Assembly (NCBI GenBank): GCA_964400785.1
Contig: CAYNWB010000004.1
Coordinates: 1 to 64,000, forward strand
DNA length: 64,000 nt
Source: CAVQGZ01 sp964400785
GTDB taxonomy: Bacteria; Actinomycetota; Actinomycetes; Jiangellales; Jiangellaceae
Reading direction: 5' to 3'
Part shown: piece by piece, positions 24,125 to 34,556 of the stretch
Numbering within the stretch: position 1 is the stretch's first letter
How the letters are laid out: the number at the start of each line of letters is the position of its first letter
Position numbers and translations under genes: made by a program
The notes under the pieces: model-generated
Databases searched by the model: none
Told to the model about the DNA's origin: nothing
The model's input: only the letters and a program-made list of their open reading frames with translations

Positions 24125-25114
24125 ATGGGCGCATACATCGCACGGCGGCTGTTCACCGTCGCGTGGATGCTGGTGCTGCTGAGCATGCTCGTGTTCGTGC
24201 TGTTCAACGCAGTGCCCGCCGACCCGGCCGCACTGACCTGCGGAAAGGCCTGCAACGAGCAGGTGATCGAGGCGAACCGGGAGCGCCTGGGCCTCGACAA
24301 GCCCCTCACCGAGCAGTACACCGACTGGGTCAAGGGCATCTTCGTCGGGCGCACCTACGGCTCGGGCAGCGCGTCCTTCGAGTGCGAGGCGCCGTGCCTC
24401 GGCTACTCGTTCCTCAAGCGTGAGCCCGTCACCGACCTGCTCGTCGACCGTTTTCCCATCACCGGGTCCATAGCCATCGGCGCCGTCGTGCTGTGGCTGG
24501 TGATCGGCATCACCTCTGGCATCTTCGCCGCCTTACGACGCGGGCAGTGGCAGGACAAGACGATCACTGCGATCGCCATGTTCTTCTACTCGTTCCCGTC
24601 CTTCTTCTTCGGCCTCGTGCTGCTGTTCTTCGTCGTCATCAGATGGGGCCTGGTGCCCTATCCCAGCTGGACTCCGTTCACCGAGGACCCGTGGCGGTGG
24701 TTCCAGACGATGATCCTGCCGTGGATCACGATCGCGCTGCTCTCGGCCGGCTTCTACACCCGGCTCACGCGCAGCCAGATGCTCGAGACCCTCGGCGAGG
24801 ACTACATCCGCACCGCCCGCTCCAAGGGCCTGCAGGAGCGCACGGTGATCCGCAAGCACGCCCTGCGCGCGGGCCTCACCCCGATCGTCACGGCAACGGG
24901 GCTCGACCTGGCCTTTCTTCTCGGCGGCGCCATCGTCGCCGAGGTGATCTTCACCCTGCCGGGCATCGGCAAGCTCTTCCTGGAGTCGGCCACGAACCTC
25001 GACCTGCCGGTGCTCGCGGCGACGACACTCATCTCCGGGGTCTTCATCCTGTTCGCCAACCTCGTCGTCGACCTGCTGTACGGCGTGATCGACCCACGGG
25101 TGAGGCTCTCGTGA
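24125..25114 (+). CDS. dppB: dipeptide/oligopeptide ABC transporter permease (DppB type)
   Basis: A 329-residue permease. Helix 1 (about residues 10-30) is followed by a loop of about 90 residues with four cysteines (CGKAC and CEAPC), then a BPD_transp_1 domain with the EAA loop containing RTARSKGLQERTVIRKHALR. The protein ends in the family-typical YGVIDPRVRLS. It pairs with the DppC protein to form the channel. The extracytoplasmic cysteine pairs are more than usual for DppB and may form disulphides. Its stop overlaps the next gene as GTGA. Confidence 0.92.
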   Translation: MGAYIARRLFTVAWMLVLLSMLVFVLFNAVPADPAALTCGKACNEQVIEANRERLGLDKPLTEQYTDWVKGIFVGRTYGSGSASFECEAPCLGYSFLKREPVTDLLVDRFPITGSIAIGAVVLWLVIGITSGIFAALRRGQWQDKTITAIAMFFYSFPSFFFGLVLLFFVVIRWGLVPYPSWTPFTEDPWRWFQTMILPWITIALLSAGFYTRLTRSQMLETLGEDYIRTARSKGLQERTVIRKHALRAGLTPIVTATGLDLAFLLGGAIVAEVIFTLPGIGKLFLESATNLDLPVLAATTLISGVFILFANLVVDLLYGVIDPRVRLS

Positions 25115-26213
25115 CGCACGGACGATCGTTCGAGTCCTCCGCCGACGTGGAGGTGTCCACCGGCGTGCGCGAGCCTGCGCACGCCTACCTCGACGTCCGC
25201 GACCTCACCGTGGAGTTCTCCACCGAGGACGGCGTGGTGCGCGCCGTCGATGGTGTCTCCTACACCGTCGAGCGTGGCAAGACGCTGGCCGTGGTGGGGG
25301 AGTCCGGCTCCGGCAAGTCGGTCACCAGCAACGCCGTGATGGGGCTGCTCAACCCCAAGCAGGCCACCATCACCGGTCGGGCCCTGCTCGACGGGGAGGA
25401 CCTGATCACGGCGACCCCCGAGCGGGTGCGAGCGCTGCGCGGCAGCGAGATGGCCATGATCTTCCAGGACCCGCTGTCGTCGCTGCACCCGTTCTACACG
25501 ATCGGCAAGCAGCTCGTCGAAGCCGTCCAGGTGAAGAAGAACGTGGACAAGAAGGCCGCCCGGGCCCGTGCGCTGGAGATGCTCGACCGCGTCGGCATCC
25601 CCAACGCGGCGGCGCGCATCGACGAGTACCCGCACCAGCTCTCCGGCGGCATGCGTCAGCGCGTCATGATCGCGATGGCACTGATCAACGACCCGGCGAT
25701 GCTCATCGCGGACGAGCCGACGACGGCTCTGGACGTGACCGTGCAGGCCCAGATCATCCAGCTCATGCGCAACCTGCAGGCCGAGTTCGGCACGGCCATC
25801 GTGCTGATCACCCACGACCTGGGCGTGGTCGCCGACATGGCCGACGACGTCATCGTCATGTACGGCGGACGAGCCGTCGAGCGCGGGACCGCGCACGACA
25901 TCTACTACCGCTCGGAGATGCCCTACACGTGGGGCCTGATGTCCAGCGTCCCCCGCATGGACCTGGGCGAGGCCGAGCGGCTGATCCCGATCCCGGGCAC
26001 GCCGCCGTCGCTGATCGACATGCCGCCGGGCTGCGTGTTCCGTCCCCGGTGTACGTACCACGCCCGGGTCGCGGGCGGCCTGTGCGACACCGTCCGACCC
26101 GACCTGCTGCCCGTGGACGACGGGCACGAGGTGCGGTGCCACATCCCGAGCGACGAGCGCAAGGTGCTCGCTGCCGAGCTGTTCGCGCAGATCCGTGGCA
26201 CGGGAGGCCAGGC

Positions 26214-26217
<4 letters not shown>
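25111..26217 (+). CDS. dppD: peptide ABC transporter ATPase (DppD type)
   Basis: A 368-residue ATPase from GTG 25111. An N-terminal extension of about 25 residues precedes the ABC domain. Walker A is GESGSGKS, the Q-loop is IFQDPLSSLHP, the signature is LSGGMRQR, Walker B is MLIADEPTTALD and the switch His is in LITHDLG. The oligopeptide-transporter C-terminal domain has a four-Cys Fe-S-like motif (GCVFRPRC ... GLCD ... VRCH), as in other DppD/OppD proteins. It is translationally coupled on both sides (GTGA and ATGA overlaps). Confidence 0.93.
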
Positions 26218-27244
<1,027 letters not shown>

Positions 27245-27257
<13 letters not shown>

Positions 27258-29374
27258 TCGCGCAGCGCAGCGACGATGAAGTCGCGCTGCGCCAGCAGCA
27301 GGTTCTCGGCGACCACCTGCTGCGGGGTCATGTGGGTGACCCCCGACAGGGGCAGCACCTGGTGCTGCCGACCGGCGGCCAGCAGCGCCCCGGACAGGCG
27401 CAGCGTGTGTGCCACCAGCACGTTGTCGTCGGCCAGCCCGTGGATGATCAGCAGGGGCCGCTCGAGCCTGGGGGCGCGTCCCAGCAGCGACTGCGACTCG
27501 TATCGGTGCGGATGGTCGTGCGACGTGCCCAGGTACCGCTCGGTGTAGGCGGTGTCGTAGAGAGCCCAGTCGGTGACCGGCGCACCGGCGACCGCGGCGT
27601 GCACCAGGTCGGGACGCTCGAGCACTGCCAGAGCGGCGAGATAGCCGCCGAACGACCAGCCTCGGATCGCGACGCGGGCCAGGTCGGCGACCGGCCCTAC
27701 CTGGTCGGCCAGCATCTGCAGGGCACGCACCTGGGCGTCCAGGGCAGGCTCGGCGAGCCGGCCGCACATCGCTCGCTCCCACGCCGGCGACCCAGGCGAG
27801 CCCGGGCCCTCCGCGACGACGACGACGAAGCCCTGCTCGGCGAACCACTGGCTCGGCAAGTAGGCCCGCGCGGAGTCCGACACCCGCTGGCTGTGTGGGC
27901 CCCCGTACGGGTCGAGCAGCACCGGCAGGGGTGAGCCGTCGTGTCTCTCGGGCAGCAGCACCGCCACCCGCGGATCGTCGGCGTGGTCGCGCCGCAGAAA
28001 CCGTGGCCGCGGCCGAAGGGGTGGCAGCACGACGTCGACCAGCAGTGCACCCGTCCCGAACTCGCTGGTCACCGTGACCGTGGGCACCGTCGACTCCAGC
28101 GAGTCCACGCGCACCACGGTCGTCCCAGCCGCATGCTTGGCCGCGGCCACCGCATGGCTGCCGGTCAGGAACGACCAGCGACGGTCGGCGTCCAGGCACG
28201 CCACGCGCACCTCCCGCTCGTCCTCGCTCACGGCGAGCAGCACTGCGTCGTCGGTGACGCTGAGCACCGCGTGCACGGCGACGCCGGCCGGCGTGATCGG
28301 CTCGCCGTCGGCCACGAGCACGGCCGTGTCGGCCGCGACGTCGCGCTCCACGGTCAGCAGCCGGTTCGCCCACCAGGCCGGCACGCCCGGTACCACGTCG
28401 ACCCAGCACTCGTCGGTGACAGTGCGACGTTCGGCGACGGCCGCACCGGGCTGCCACGTCAGCACACGCATGGCGCGCTGAGGGCGGTCGAGGACGGTCA
28501 GCAAGGCCGGCGTGCCGGGTGCCCACGACACGTCCACGAGGTACTCGGTGTCGTGCTCGGTGACGATCTCGGACCGGTCCGAGTCGAGGGTGACGTGCCA
28601 CACCGACGTCCGCGGGTTGGCGGCGCCGGCGAAGGGGTAGCGCACGGGCGATGCCGGTTCGGCGGGGTTCGCCGGGTCGGCGATGTGGCACAGCCCCACC
28701 TCAGACTCGTCGACCCGGGCCACGAGCAGCGACTGCGAGTCGGGTGCCCACCAGAACGAGCGCAGCCGGCCCAGCTCCTCGGCGTGGACGAAGTCGGAGA
28801 GCCCCCAGGTGACGGCTTCGGAGTCGTCGACGGCCAGGGCGTGCCCGGTCTGCGTCCCGGAGGCGGGAGCGACGTGCAGCCCGCCGTCGCAGTGGTAGGC
28901 GACCCAGCGACCGTCCGGGGAGAGCCGGGGGTCGACCGCCATGCCGGCCACGGGCACCTCGACGGCGTCCGTGGTGCCGACGTCCAGCACGAAGATGCGT
29001 CCGGACAGGGTCAGCACGACCCGATCCACCGCTTCGTCCGTGGCGTAGGCGGTGATGCCGGCCCCACCCTGGCGCATGCGCTCGCGGCGTGCGAGCTCGG
29101 CCGGGGGCAGCGCCTCGTCGTCGCCGGCCAGCAGGTCGTGAGGGTCGGCCAGCAACCGTTCCTGGCCGGTGGGGACGTCGTAGCACCACAGCAGCCCGGT
29201 GCGCTCGGTGCCCGACCGCGACCGCAGGAAGAGCACGCGCCGACCGTCCGGCGAGATCGTCCACGTCGTCGGCGTCCCCAGCGTGAAGCGCTGGGTACGT
29301 GCGGACAGACGCGGGTAGGAGGCAGCGCCGAACGCCGCCGGCACGTCGGACGTCGTCGTGCTCGGGCTGCTCAT
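27245..29374 (-). CDS. S9 family prolyl oligopeptidase / dipeptidyl-peptidase IV-like
   Basis: A 709-residue serine peptidase. Residues about 30-430 are a DPPIV_N-type beta-propeller. The C-terminal alpha/beta-hydrolase domain carries the nucleophile in RGWSFGGYLAAL, the catalytic Asp in HGLADDNV and His in SGVTHMTP. There is no signal peptide, so it should act in the cytosol. It cleaves after proline (or alanine) in small peptides. ATG 29374 is used because the upstream in-frame start adds residues unlike the family. It is convergent with the peptide importer operon, suggesting a functional link: imported peptides, including proline-containing ones, would be processed here. Confidence 0.92.
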
Positions 29375-29390
29375 GACCCCAACGCTGCCA

Positions 29391-29396
29391 TAGGGT
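29391..29396 (+). promoter_or_regulatory. -10 box, leaderless start of mshB operon
   Basis: TAGGGT seven bases before GTG 29404. This spacing favours GTG 29404 over the in-frame GTG 29395, which would lie inside the transcript start region. Confidence 0.5.
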
Positions 29397-29403
29397 GCGG
29401 ACG

Positions 29404-30318
29404 GTGAGCACACCGTCCGGCGTCGCGCCGCTACCGGTCGCCGACAGGCGGCTGCTGCTTGTGCACGCGCACCCCGACGACGAGACCATCAACAACGGCG
29501 CCACGATGGCCCGCTACGTGGCCGAGGGTGCTCACGTGACCCTGGTGACGTGCACGTCCGGCGAGGAGGGGGAGGTGCTCGTCCCGGATCTCGCGCACCT
29601 GGCCGCCGACGCCGACGATGCTCTGGGCCCGCACCGTCAGGTCGAGCTCGCCCATGCCATGGCTGCTCTCGGGGTGACCGACCACCGGTTTCTCGGGGGC
29701 GCTGGGCGCTACCGCGACTCCGGGATGATGGGAACGCCGGCCAACGACCGGCCCGAGTGCTTCTGGCGGGCCGACCTCACCGAGGCGGCGACGCTTCTGG
29801 CGCAGGTCGTGCGCGAGGTTCGCCCGCAGGTGGTCGTGACCTACGACGAGTTCGGCGGCTACGGCCACCCCGACCACATCCAGGCCCACCGAGTGGCCAC
29901 GTACGGGGTGGTGCTGGCCGGGGTCGCGTCCTACCGACCCGACCTCGGTGCCCCCTGGACGGTGGCGAAGACCTACTGGAACGCGATGCCGCGGTCGTAC
30001 GTCGCCGCCGGCATCGAACGAATGAAGGACGCCGGAAGTGACTTCTTCGGCGTGGAGTCGGTGGACGACCTTCCCTTCGTGGTGCCCGACTCCGCGGTGT
30101 CGGCCGTGATCGACGGCACGGGCTTCGTCGAGAGCAAGCTGGCGGCGATGCGAGCGCACGCAACCCAGATCGCTGTCGACGGCCCGTTCTTCGCGCTGTC
30201 GAACCAGATCGGGCTGGAGGCGTGGGGGCAGGAGTTCTACCGGCTCGCGACCGGTGCCGGCGGGCCGGTGGACGCCGAGACCGGGTGGGAGAGCGACCTG
30301 TTCGCCGGTCTCGCATGA
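29404..30318 (+). CDS. mshB: N-acetyl-GlcN-inositol deacetylase of mycothiol synthesis (MshB)
   Basis: A 304-residue zinc deacetylase of the LmbE/PIG-L family. The metal site is HAHPDDE (21-27) plus the HPDHIQAHRV motif later on. The insert LAHLAADADDALGPHRQVEL and the loop RDSGMMGTPAND are typical of the MshB/Mca group. MshB removes the acetyl group from GlcNAc-Ins, the second committed step to mycothiol, the actinobacterial thiol. The alternative, mycothiol S-conjugate amidase, is a close relative and cannot be fully excluded. The following DUF6113-like membrane gene overlaps by ATGA. Confidence 0.85.
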   Translation: MSTPSGVAPLPVADRRLLLVHAHPDDETINNGATMARYVAEGAHVTLVTCTSGEEGEVLVPDLAHLAADADDALGPHRQVELAHAMAALGVTDHRFLGGAGRYRDSGMMGTPANDRPECFWRADLTEAATLLAQVVREVRPQVVVTYDEFGGYGHPDHIQAHRVATYGVVLAGVASYRPDLGAPWTVAKTYWNAMPRSYVAAGIERMKDAGSDFFGVESVDDLPFVVPDSAVSAVIDGTGFVESKLAAMRAHATQIAVDGPFFALSNQIGLEAWGQEFYRLATGAGGPVDAETGWESDLFAGLA

Positions 30319-30758
30319 GCAGAACGGCGCGTGCCCGCCTCGGGCGAGCCCTCGGCCTGGTGTGTCTCGTGCTGCTGGCGGCCACGGCCGGCGCCGTGGG
30401 CGCCTTCGTGCACCGCACCACCCTGGACGTGATGGGCCTGACCGTGCCCGTGGGACTTGCAGCGGCGCTATCCGGGCTCGTCGGCCTGCTGCTGCTGGCC
30501 AGGCTGCTCGCCGCGGGTCGCGGCGGGGTGCTGGTCGTGGCCGGGGCCTACGGGGTACCCGTCCTGGTGCTCAGCCAGTTCCGGCCCGAGGGTGACCTGG
30601 TGGTCGCCGAGGACGTCTGGGGGCTGGCGCTGCTGGGCGGAGCGGCTCTCGTGGTCACGGTGGCGGTGGCCGTGCCGATCGCGGCCTACCATGGAACACC
30701 GCGCGGTGCCTCTGACGGCGCCGGACCGTCCCCCTCACTCGTAGCCGAGATGCCATGA
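30315..30758 (+). CDS. small four-helix membrane protein (DUF6113-like)
   Basis: A 147-residue protein with four predicted transmembrane helices (about residues 10-28, 40-62, 70-88 and 103-122) and a short hydrophilic C-terminal tail. It lacks catalytic motifs. Proteins of this type often follow mshB in actinobacteria (recalled as DUF6113). The ATG overlaps the mshB stop, and its own stop overlaps the VanW-protein start as ATGA, so the three genes form one translationally coupled unit. Its role is unknown. Confidence 0.75.
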   Translation: MSRTARARLGRALGLVCLVLLAATAGAVGAFVHRTTLDVMGLTVPVGLAAALSGLVGLLLLARLLAAGRGGVLVVAGAYGVPVLVLSQFRPEGDLVVAEDVWGLALLGGAALVVTVAVAVPIAAYHGTPRGASDGAGPSPSLVAEMP

Positions 30759-32533
30759 CAGACACCCCCGCCAGCACCGGTGACTCGACGGAGTCCGTCG
30801 TGTCGGTGGTCGCGGACGACTCGGCCGAGCAGTCGTCCTCCTCGCGGCGCCGCTGGCGTGTCGCGATCGGCGTGGTCGTCACACTGCTGGTGCTCGGAGG
30901 CGCCTACGTCGCGGCCTACCTCTATGCCGGCACGACCGTCCCCGCCGGCACCACGGTGCTCGGCATCGACATCGGAGGGCTGACGCAGCAGCAGGCCGAG
31001 GACACGCTGCGCGACGAGCTGCCCGCTGTCGCCGACGCACCCATCACGCTGCTGGTCGGCCAGGACAGCTACTCGATCGTGCCGTCGGAGTCGGGTCTGA
31101 ACGTCGACGTCGCCGCCACCGTGCGGGCAGCAGGGATCGGATCGTCCGACCCGGTGCGGCTCGTCGAGTCGATCGTGTCCGGCGGCGGGCCTGTCGACCC
31201 CGTCGTGGTGGTCGACGACGCGGCCCTCGGCTCTGCCGTCGACGAGGTCGCCGACGATGCCGACGCCGACCCGGTCGAGGGGGCGGTCGACTTCCGGGAC
31301 GGCAACGTGGTCGCGACCCTGCCGCGAGAGGGCCGTCTCGTCGACCGGCCGGCCGCGGTCACCGAGGTCGTCGACTCCTACCTGGTGGTGAGCGGGCCGG
31401 TCGACCTGCCGGTGCAGACGTCGACGTCGGTGGTCACCGAGGCCGAGGTCAAGCGAGCCCTGCAGGAGTTCGCCCAACCGGCCATGTCGGCACCGGTGGT
31501 GCTGCGCTCCGACCTCGGTACCAGCGAGCTGAGCACCACCCTGCTCTCCGACGTGCTGTCGATGACCCCGGACCCGGATGGGGTTCTGCAGCCGGTGCTC
31601 GACGAGGACGGGCTGCTCACGGCGTCGAGCAGTGCGCTGGACGACCTCGGGCAGCCCCCCACGGATGCGTCGGTCGTCATTCGGGACGGCTCCCCGGTCG
31701 TGGTGCCGTCCAGCACCGGTCGGGCCGCCGACACCAGCACCTTTGCCGCTGACGTGCTTGCCGCGCTGACCGGCACCGGCGACGAGCGGGTCGTGCAGGT
31801 GCCCCTGGTCGACAAGCCTGCCGAGTTCACCACCGAGGACGCCGCCGCCAGCGGGGTGCGCCAGGTCGTAGCCGAGTTCACGACGTTCTACCCCCATGCC
31901 GACTACCGCAACACCAACATCGGACGGGCCGCCGAGCTGGCCAACAACACGTTCCTGAAGCCGGGAGACGTGTTCTCGATGAACGACACCGTCGGGGAGC
32001 GACGCGTCGACCGCGGCTTCACCTCCGGTTTCATCATCGAGAGCGGTCGCTTCGCCGAGGCCGTCGGCGGCGGCGTCTCGCAGCTGGCGACGACGCTGTT
32101 CAACGCGGGTCACTTCGCCGGCTTCGAGGACGTCGAGCACCACCCCCACACCCTCTACATCGACCGCTACCCCCCGGGACGAGAGGCCACCGTCTTCTAC
32201 GGGTCGTGGGACCTGCGCTTCGGCAACAACACCCCGTACGGCGCGGTGGTGCAGTCGTTCATCAACCCCAGCAGCCCCGGCAGCTCCGGCGCGGTGACGG
32301 TGCGCATCTGGAGCACGCCCTACTGGGACGTCGAGTCGGTGACCGGCGACCGCACGAACTTCAGGCCGTACGAGCGCACGGTGATCGCGGGCGCGGCCTG
32401 CGTGCCGTCCAGCGGCTCCGACGGATTCGACATCACCGTCACCCGCACGTTGTCGCGGGGCGGGGCCGTGCAGGAGCGTGAGCAGCTGTTCACCCGGTAC
32501 GACCCGACTCCCGAGGTGGTGTGCACCGGCTAG
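30755..32533 (+). CDS. VanW-family protein with peptidoglycan-binding-like repeats
   Basis: A 592-residue membrane-anchored protein. A cytoplasmic Ser/Asp-rich N-terminus and the basic stretch SRRRWR precede one membrane helix (about residues 36-58). Two extracellular repeats of the PG_binding_4 type follow, then a VanW domain (about 385-540; NTFLKPGDVFSMNDTVGER, then GGGVSQLATTLFNAGHFAGF and FGNNTPYGA). VanW proteins are found in glycopeptide-resistance clusters and many Gram-positives; their biochemical role in the wall is unsettled. The acidic Asp/Val-rich middle is typical of exported actinobacterial proteins. Confidence 0.88.
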   Translation: MTDTPASTGDSTESVVSVVADDSAEQSSSSRRRWRVAIGVVVTLLVLGGAYVAAYLYAGTTVPAGTTVLGIDIGGLTQQQAEDTLRDELPAVADAPITLLVGQDSYSIVPSESGLNVDVAATVRAAGIGSSDPVRLVESIVSGGGPVDPVVVVDDAALGSAVDEVADDADADPVEGAVDFRDGNVVATLPREGRLVDRPAAVTEVVDSYLVVSGPVDLPVQTSTSVVTEAEVKRALQEFAQPAMSAPVVLRSDLGTSELSTTLLSDVLSMTPDPDGVLQPVLDEDGLLTASSSALDDLGQPPTDASVVIRDGSPVVVPSSTGRAADTSTFAADVLAALTGTGDERVVQVPLVDKPAEFTTEDAAASGVRQVVAEFTTFYPHADYRNTNIGRAAELANNTFLKPGDVFSMNDTVGERRVDRGFTSGFIIESGRFAEAVGGGVSQLATTLFNAGHFAGFEDVEHHPHTLYIDRYPPGREATVFYGSWDLRFGNNTPYGAVVQSFINPSSPGSSGAVTVRIWSTPYWDVESVTGDRTNFRPYERTVIAGAACVPSSGSDGFDITVTRTLSRGGAVQEREQLFTRYDPTPEVVCTG

Positions 32534-32544
32534 GGCGACCTGCG

Positions 32545-32550
32545 TACGCT
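32545..32550 (+). promoter_or_regulatory. candidate -10 box of the ferredoxin-dapC transcript
   Basis: TACGCT just after the VanW-gene stop. No clear -35 is visible. A leader of about 50 nt would follow, ending in TTGGAGGA before GTG 32609. Confidence 0.35.
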
Positions 32551-32608
32551 GGTGACGCACCGGCGTTCACCGGGGTGCAGCGCACCTGACACGTTGGAGG
32601 ACCTGACC

Positions 32609-32929
32609 GTGACGTATGTGATCGCGCAGCCCTGCGTCGACCTCAAGGACCGTGCCTGCGTCGAGGAGTGCCCGGTCGACTGCATCTACGAGGGCGAGCG
32701 GATGCTCTACATCCACCCCGACGAGTGCGTCGACTGCGGAGCCTGCGAGCCCGTGTGTCCCGTCGAGGCGATCTTCTACGAGGACGACGTGCCGGAGGAG
32801 TGGCGCGGCTACACCGACGCCAACGCCGAGTTCTTCGACGAGCTCGGGTCTCCCGGGGGAGCCGCCAAGCTCGGCGTCATCGACCGCGACCACCCGACGG
32901 TCGCGGCACTGCCGCCCCAAGAGCACTGA
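32609..32929 (+). CDS. fdxA: 7Fe ferredoxin ([3Fe-4S][4Fe-4S])
   Basis: A 106-residue ferredoxin. The N-terminal cluster motif has Cys 9, Cys 17 and CPVDC, and the second motif is CVDCGACEPVCPVEA. The spacing, with an extended CX7C in the first motif, indicates one 3Fe-4S and one 4Fe-4S cluster, as in actinobacterial FdxA/FdxC. The acidic C-terminal extension matches this group. It carries electrons to enzymes such as P450s or oxidoreductases. GTG 32609 is preceded by GGAGG. Its stop overlaps the proposed start of dapC. Confidence 0.95.
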   Translation: MTYVIAQPCVDLKDRACVEECPVDCIYEGERMLYIHPDECVDCGACEPVCPVEAIFYEDDVPEEWRGYTDANAEFFDELGSPGGAAKLGVIDRDHPTVAALPPQEH

Positions 32930-34035
32930 GCCCGCGTCCGTCGGCTCGCCCCTCGTCCAGGCTGCCGGACTTTCCCTGGGACCGCCTGGCCCCGGCCGCC
33001 GGCCTGGCGCGGGCACACCCGGGCGGCATCGTCGACCTGTCGGTGGGGGCTCCGGTCGACCCGACACCGCCGGTGGTCGAGCAGGCGCTGGCGGCCGCGT
33101 CCCAGGCCCCCGGGTACCCGCTGACCCGGGGCACGGAGCAGGTGCGCAGGGCCTGCGCGACCTACCTGGCCCGGCGCTGGCAGGTCGCCGCCGAGCCCGA
33201 CGCGGTGCTGCCGGTGATCGGCACCAAGGAGCTGGTGGCGTGGCTGCCGACCCTGCTGGGTCTCGGTGCCGGTGACACGGTCGCCTACCCGCACCTGGCC
33301 TACCCCACCTACGAGGTGGGGGCGGTGCTCGCAGGTGCCCAACCGCTGCCGACGGCGTCCCTGACTGCCCTGGGGCCGCTGCGAGTGCCCCTGATCTGGG
33401 TGAACAGCCCCGCGAACCCCGACGGGCGGGTGCTGCCGGCCGAGCACCTGGCCAAGGTCGTGTCGTGGGCCCGGGAGCGGGGTGCCGTCGTCGCCTCGGA
33501 CGAGTGCTACCTCGAGTTCGGGTGGGACGTCGAGCCCGTCAGCATCCTGCACCCGCAGGTGTGCGGGGGCTCGCACGAGGGACTGCTGGCCGTGCACTCG
33601 CTGTCGAAGCGGTCGAACATGGCCGGCTACCGGGCCGGCTTCGTCGCGGGGGACCCGGACCTGGTGGCCGACCTGCACGAGGTGCGTCGGCACGCCGGCA
33701 TGGTGGTGTCGGCACCGGTGCAGGCCGCCATGGTGGCGGCTCTGGCCGACGACGACCACGTCGTGGAGCAGAGGCGCCGCTACCGTGCCCGACGCGACCT
33801 GCTGACGGCCGCCCTGGGCGAGGCCGGCTTTCGCATCGAGCACTCCGAAGGGTCGCTGTACCTGTGGGCGACCCGCGACGAGCCCGCGATGCAGACCGTC
33901 ACCTGGTGTGCCGAGCGCGGGGTGCTCGTCGCACCCGGCGACTTCTACGGACCGTCCGGTGCCCGCCACGTCCGGGTGTCGCTCACGGCGACCGACGAGC
34001 GCGTCGAGGCCGGCTGCGAGCGGCTGGTCGGCTGA
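32926..34035 (+). CDS. dapC: succinyldiaminopimelate transaminase (DapC)
   Basis: A 369-residue PLP aminotransferase of fold type I. It converts N-succinyl-2-amino-6-ketopimelate to N-succinyl-LL-DAP for lysine and peptidoglycan synthesis. The N-terminal LPDFPWDRLAPAAG and GGIVDLSVGAPVDPTPP match DapC, the PLP-lysine lies in HSLSKRSNMAGYR, and the Asn-Pro motif is WVNSPANPDGRV. No ATG, GTG or TTG fits the conserved N-terminus. The best candidate is CTG 32926, which overlaps the fdxA stop as CTGA and yields a short Ser/Pro/Arg leader. A GTG inside fdxA would add an unmatched extension. The start is therefore uncertain. Confidence 0.92.
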   Translation: MSPRPSARPSSRLPDFPWDRLAPAAGLARAHPGGIVDLSVGAPVDPTPPVVEQALAAASQAPGYPLTRGTEQVRRACATYLARRWQVAAEPDAVLPVIGTKELVAWLPTLLGLGAGDTVAYPHLAYPTYEVGAVLAGAQPLPTASLTALGPLRVPLIWVNSPANPDGRVLPAEHLAKVVSWARERGAVVASDECYLEFGWDVEPVSILHPQVCGGSHEGLLAVHSLSKRSNMAGYRAGFVAGDPDLVADLHEVRRHAGMVVSAPVQAAMVAALADDDHVVEQRRRYRARRDLLTAALGEAGFRIEHSEGSLYLWATRDEPAMQTVTWCAERGVLVAPGDFYGPSGARHVRVSLTATDERVEAGCERLVG

Positions 34036-34043
34036 TCCGCGCC

Positions 34044-34091
34044 ACCGCGCGGTGCCGGAGTGCGCCTACGTGCGTGCAGGCACCGCGCGGT
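34044..34091. terminator. bidirectional hairpin between dapC and the DUF192 gene
   Basis: ACCGCGCGGTGCC (34044-34056) and its exact reverse complement GGCACCGCGCGGT (34079-34091), separated by 22 nt. It occupies nearly the whole gap between two convergent genes, so it can end both transcripts. There is no T-tract. Confidence 0.7.
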
Positions 34092-34094
34092 CTG

Positions 34095-34556
34095 TCAGCT
34101 CGTGGTGACCGGGTCGCCAATCTGGACGCTCGCCTCGGTGAAGGTGCCCCCGGTGGTCTCGACCGCCAGCTGGTAGTCGGAGTCCGGGGCGTAGCGCGGG
34201 CACGTGGAGTCGGCAGCCGGACAGGGCTGCATCTCGGCAACCCCGACCACGCGGCCGTCCATCGCCCAGACGATCGACAGGGGCAGCTCGACACCACCCA
34301 TCCAGAACTGGTGGCGGACGGGGGAGTCGTAGACGAACGCCATGCCCGTGCCGGGGGGCACCTGTGTGCGCCCCATCAGCCCGACCCGCTTCTGCTCGTC
34401 GGTGGAGGCGACCTCGGCCTCGATGGGCGCTGCGGCTCCGACCACGACCGTGATGGTCTGCGGGGCAGCCTCGCCGACCGGCCCGCACCCGGCCAGGCTC
34501 ACCATGCCGGCCAGCACCCCGACGGCGGCGAGCGTCGCGCGGGATGGGATCCTCAC
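34095..34556 (-). CDS. DUF192 lipoprotein
   Basis: A 153-residue protein from GTG 34556. The signal peptide ends in the lipobox SLAGC (Cys 24). The mature part is a DUF192 domain: EVASTDEQKRVGLMGRTQVP, then GMAFVYDSPVRHQFWMGGVELPLSIVW, then GRVVGVAEMQPCPA. DUF192 proteins are small beta-barrel-like exported domains of unknown function. The start overlaps the stop of the lysozyme-like gene as GTGA, so the two act in one transcript, probably at the outer membrane face or wall. Confidence 0.88.
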   Translation of the reverse strand: MRIPSRATLAAVGVLAGMVSLAGCGPVGEAAPQTITVVVGAAAPIEAEVASTDEQKRVGLMGRTQVPPGTGMAFVYDSPVRHQFWMGGVELPLSIVWAMDGRVVGVAEMQPCPAADSTCPRYAPDSDYQLAVETTGGTFTEASVQIGDPVTTS

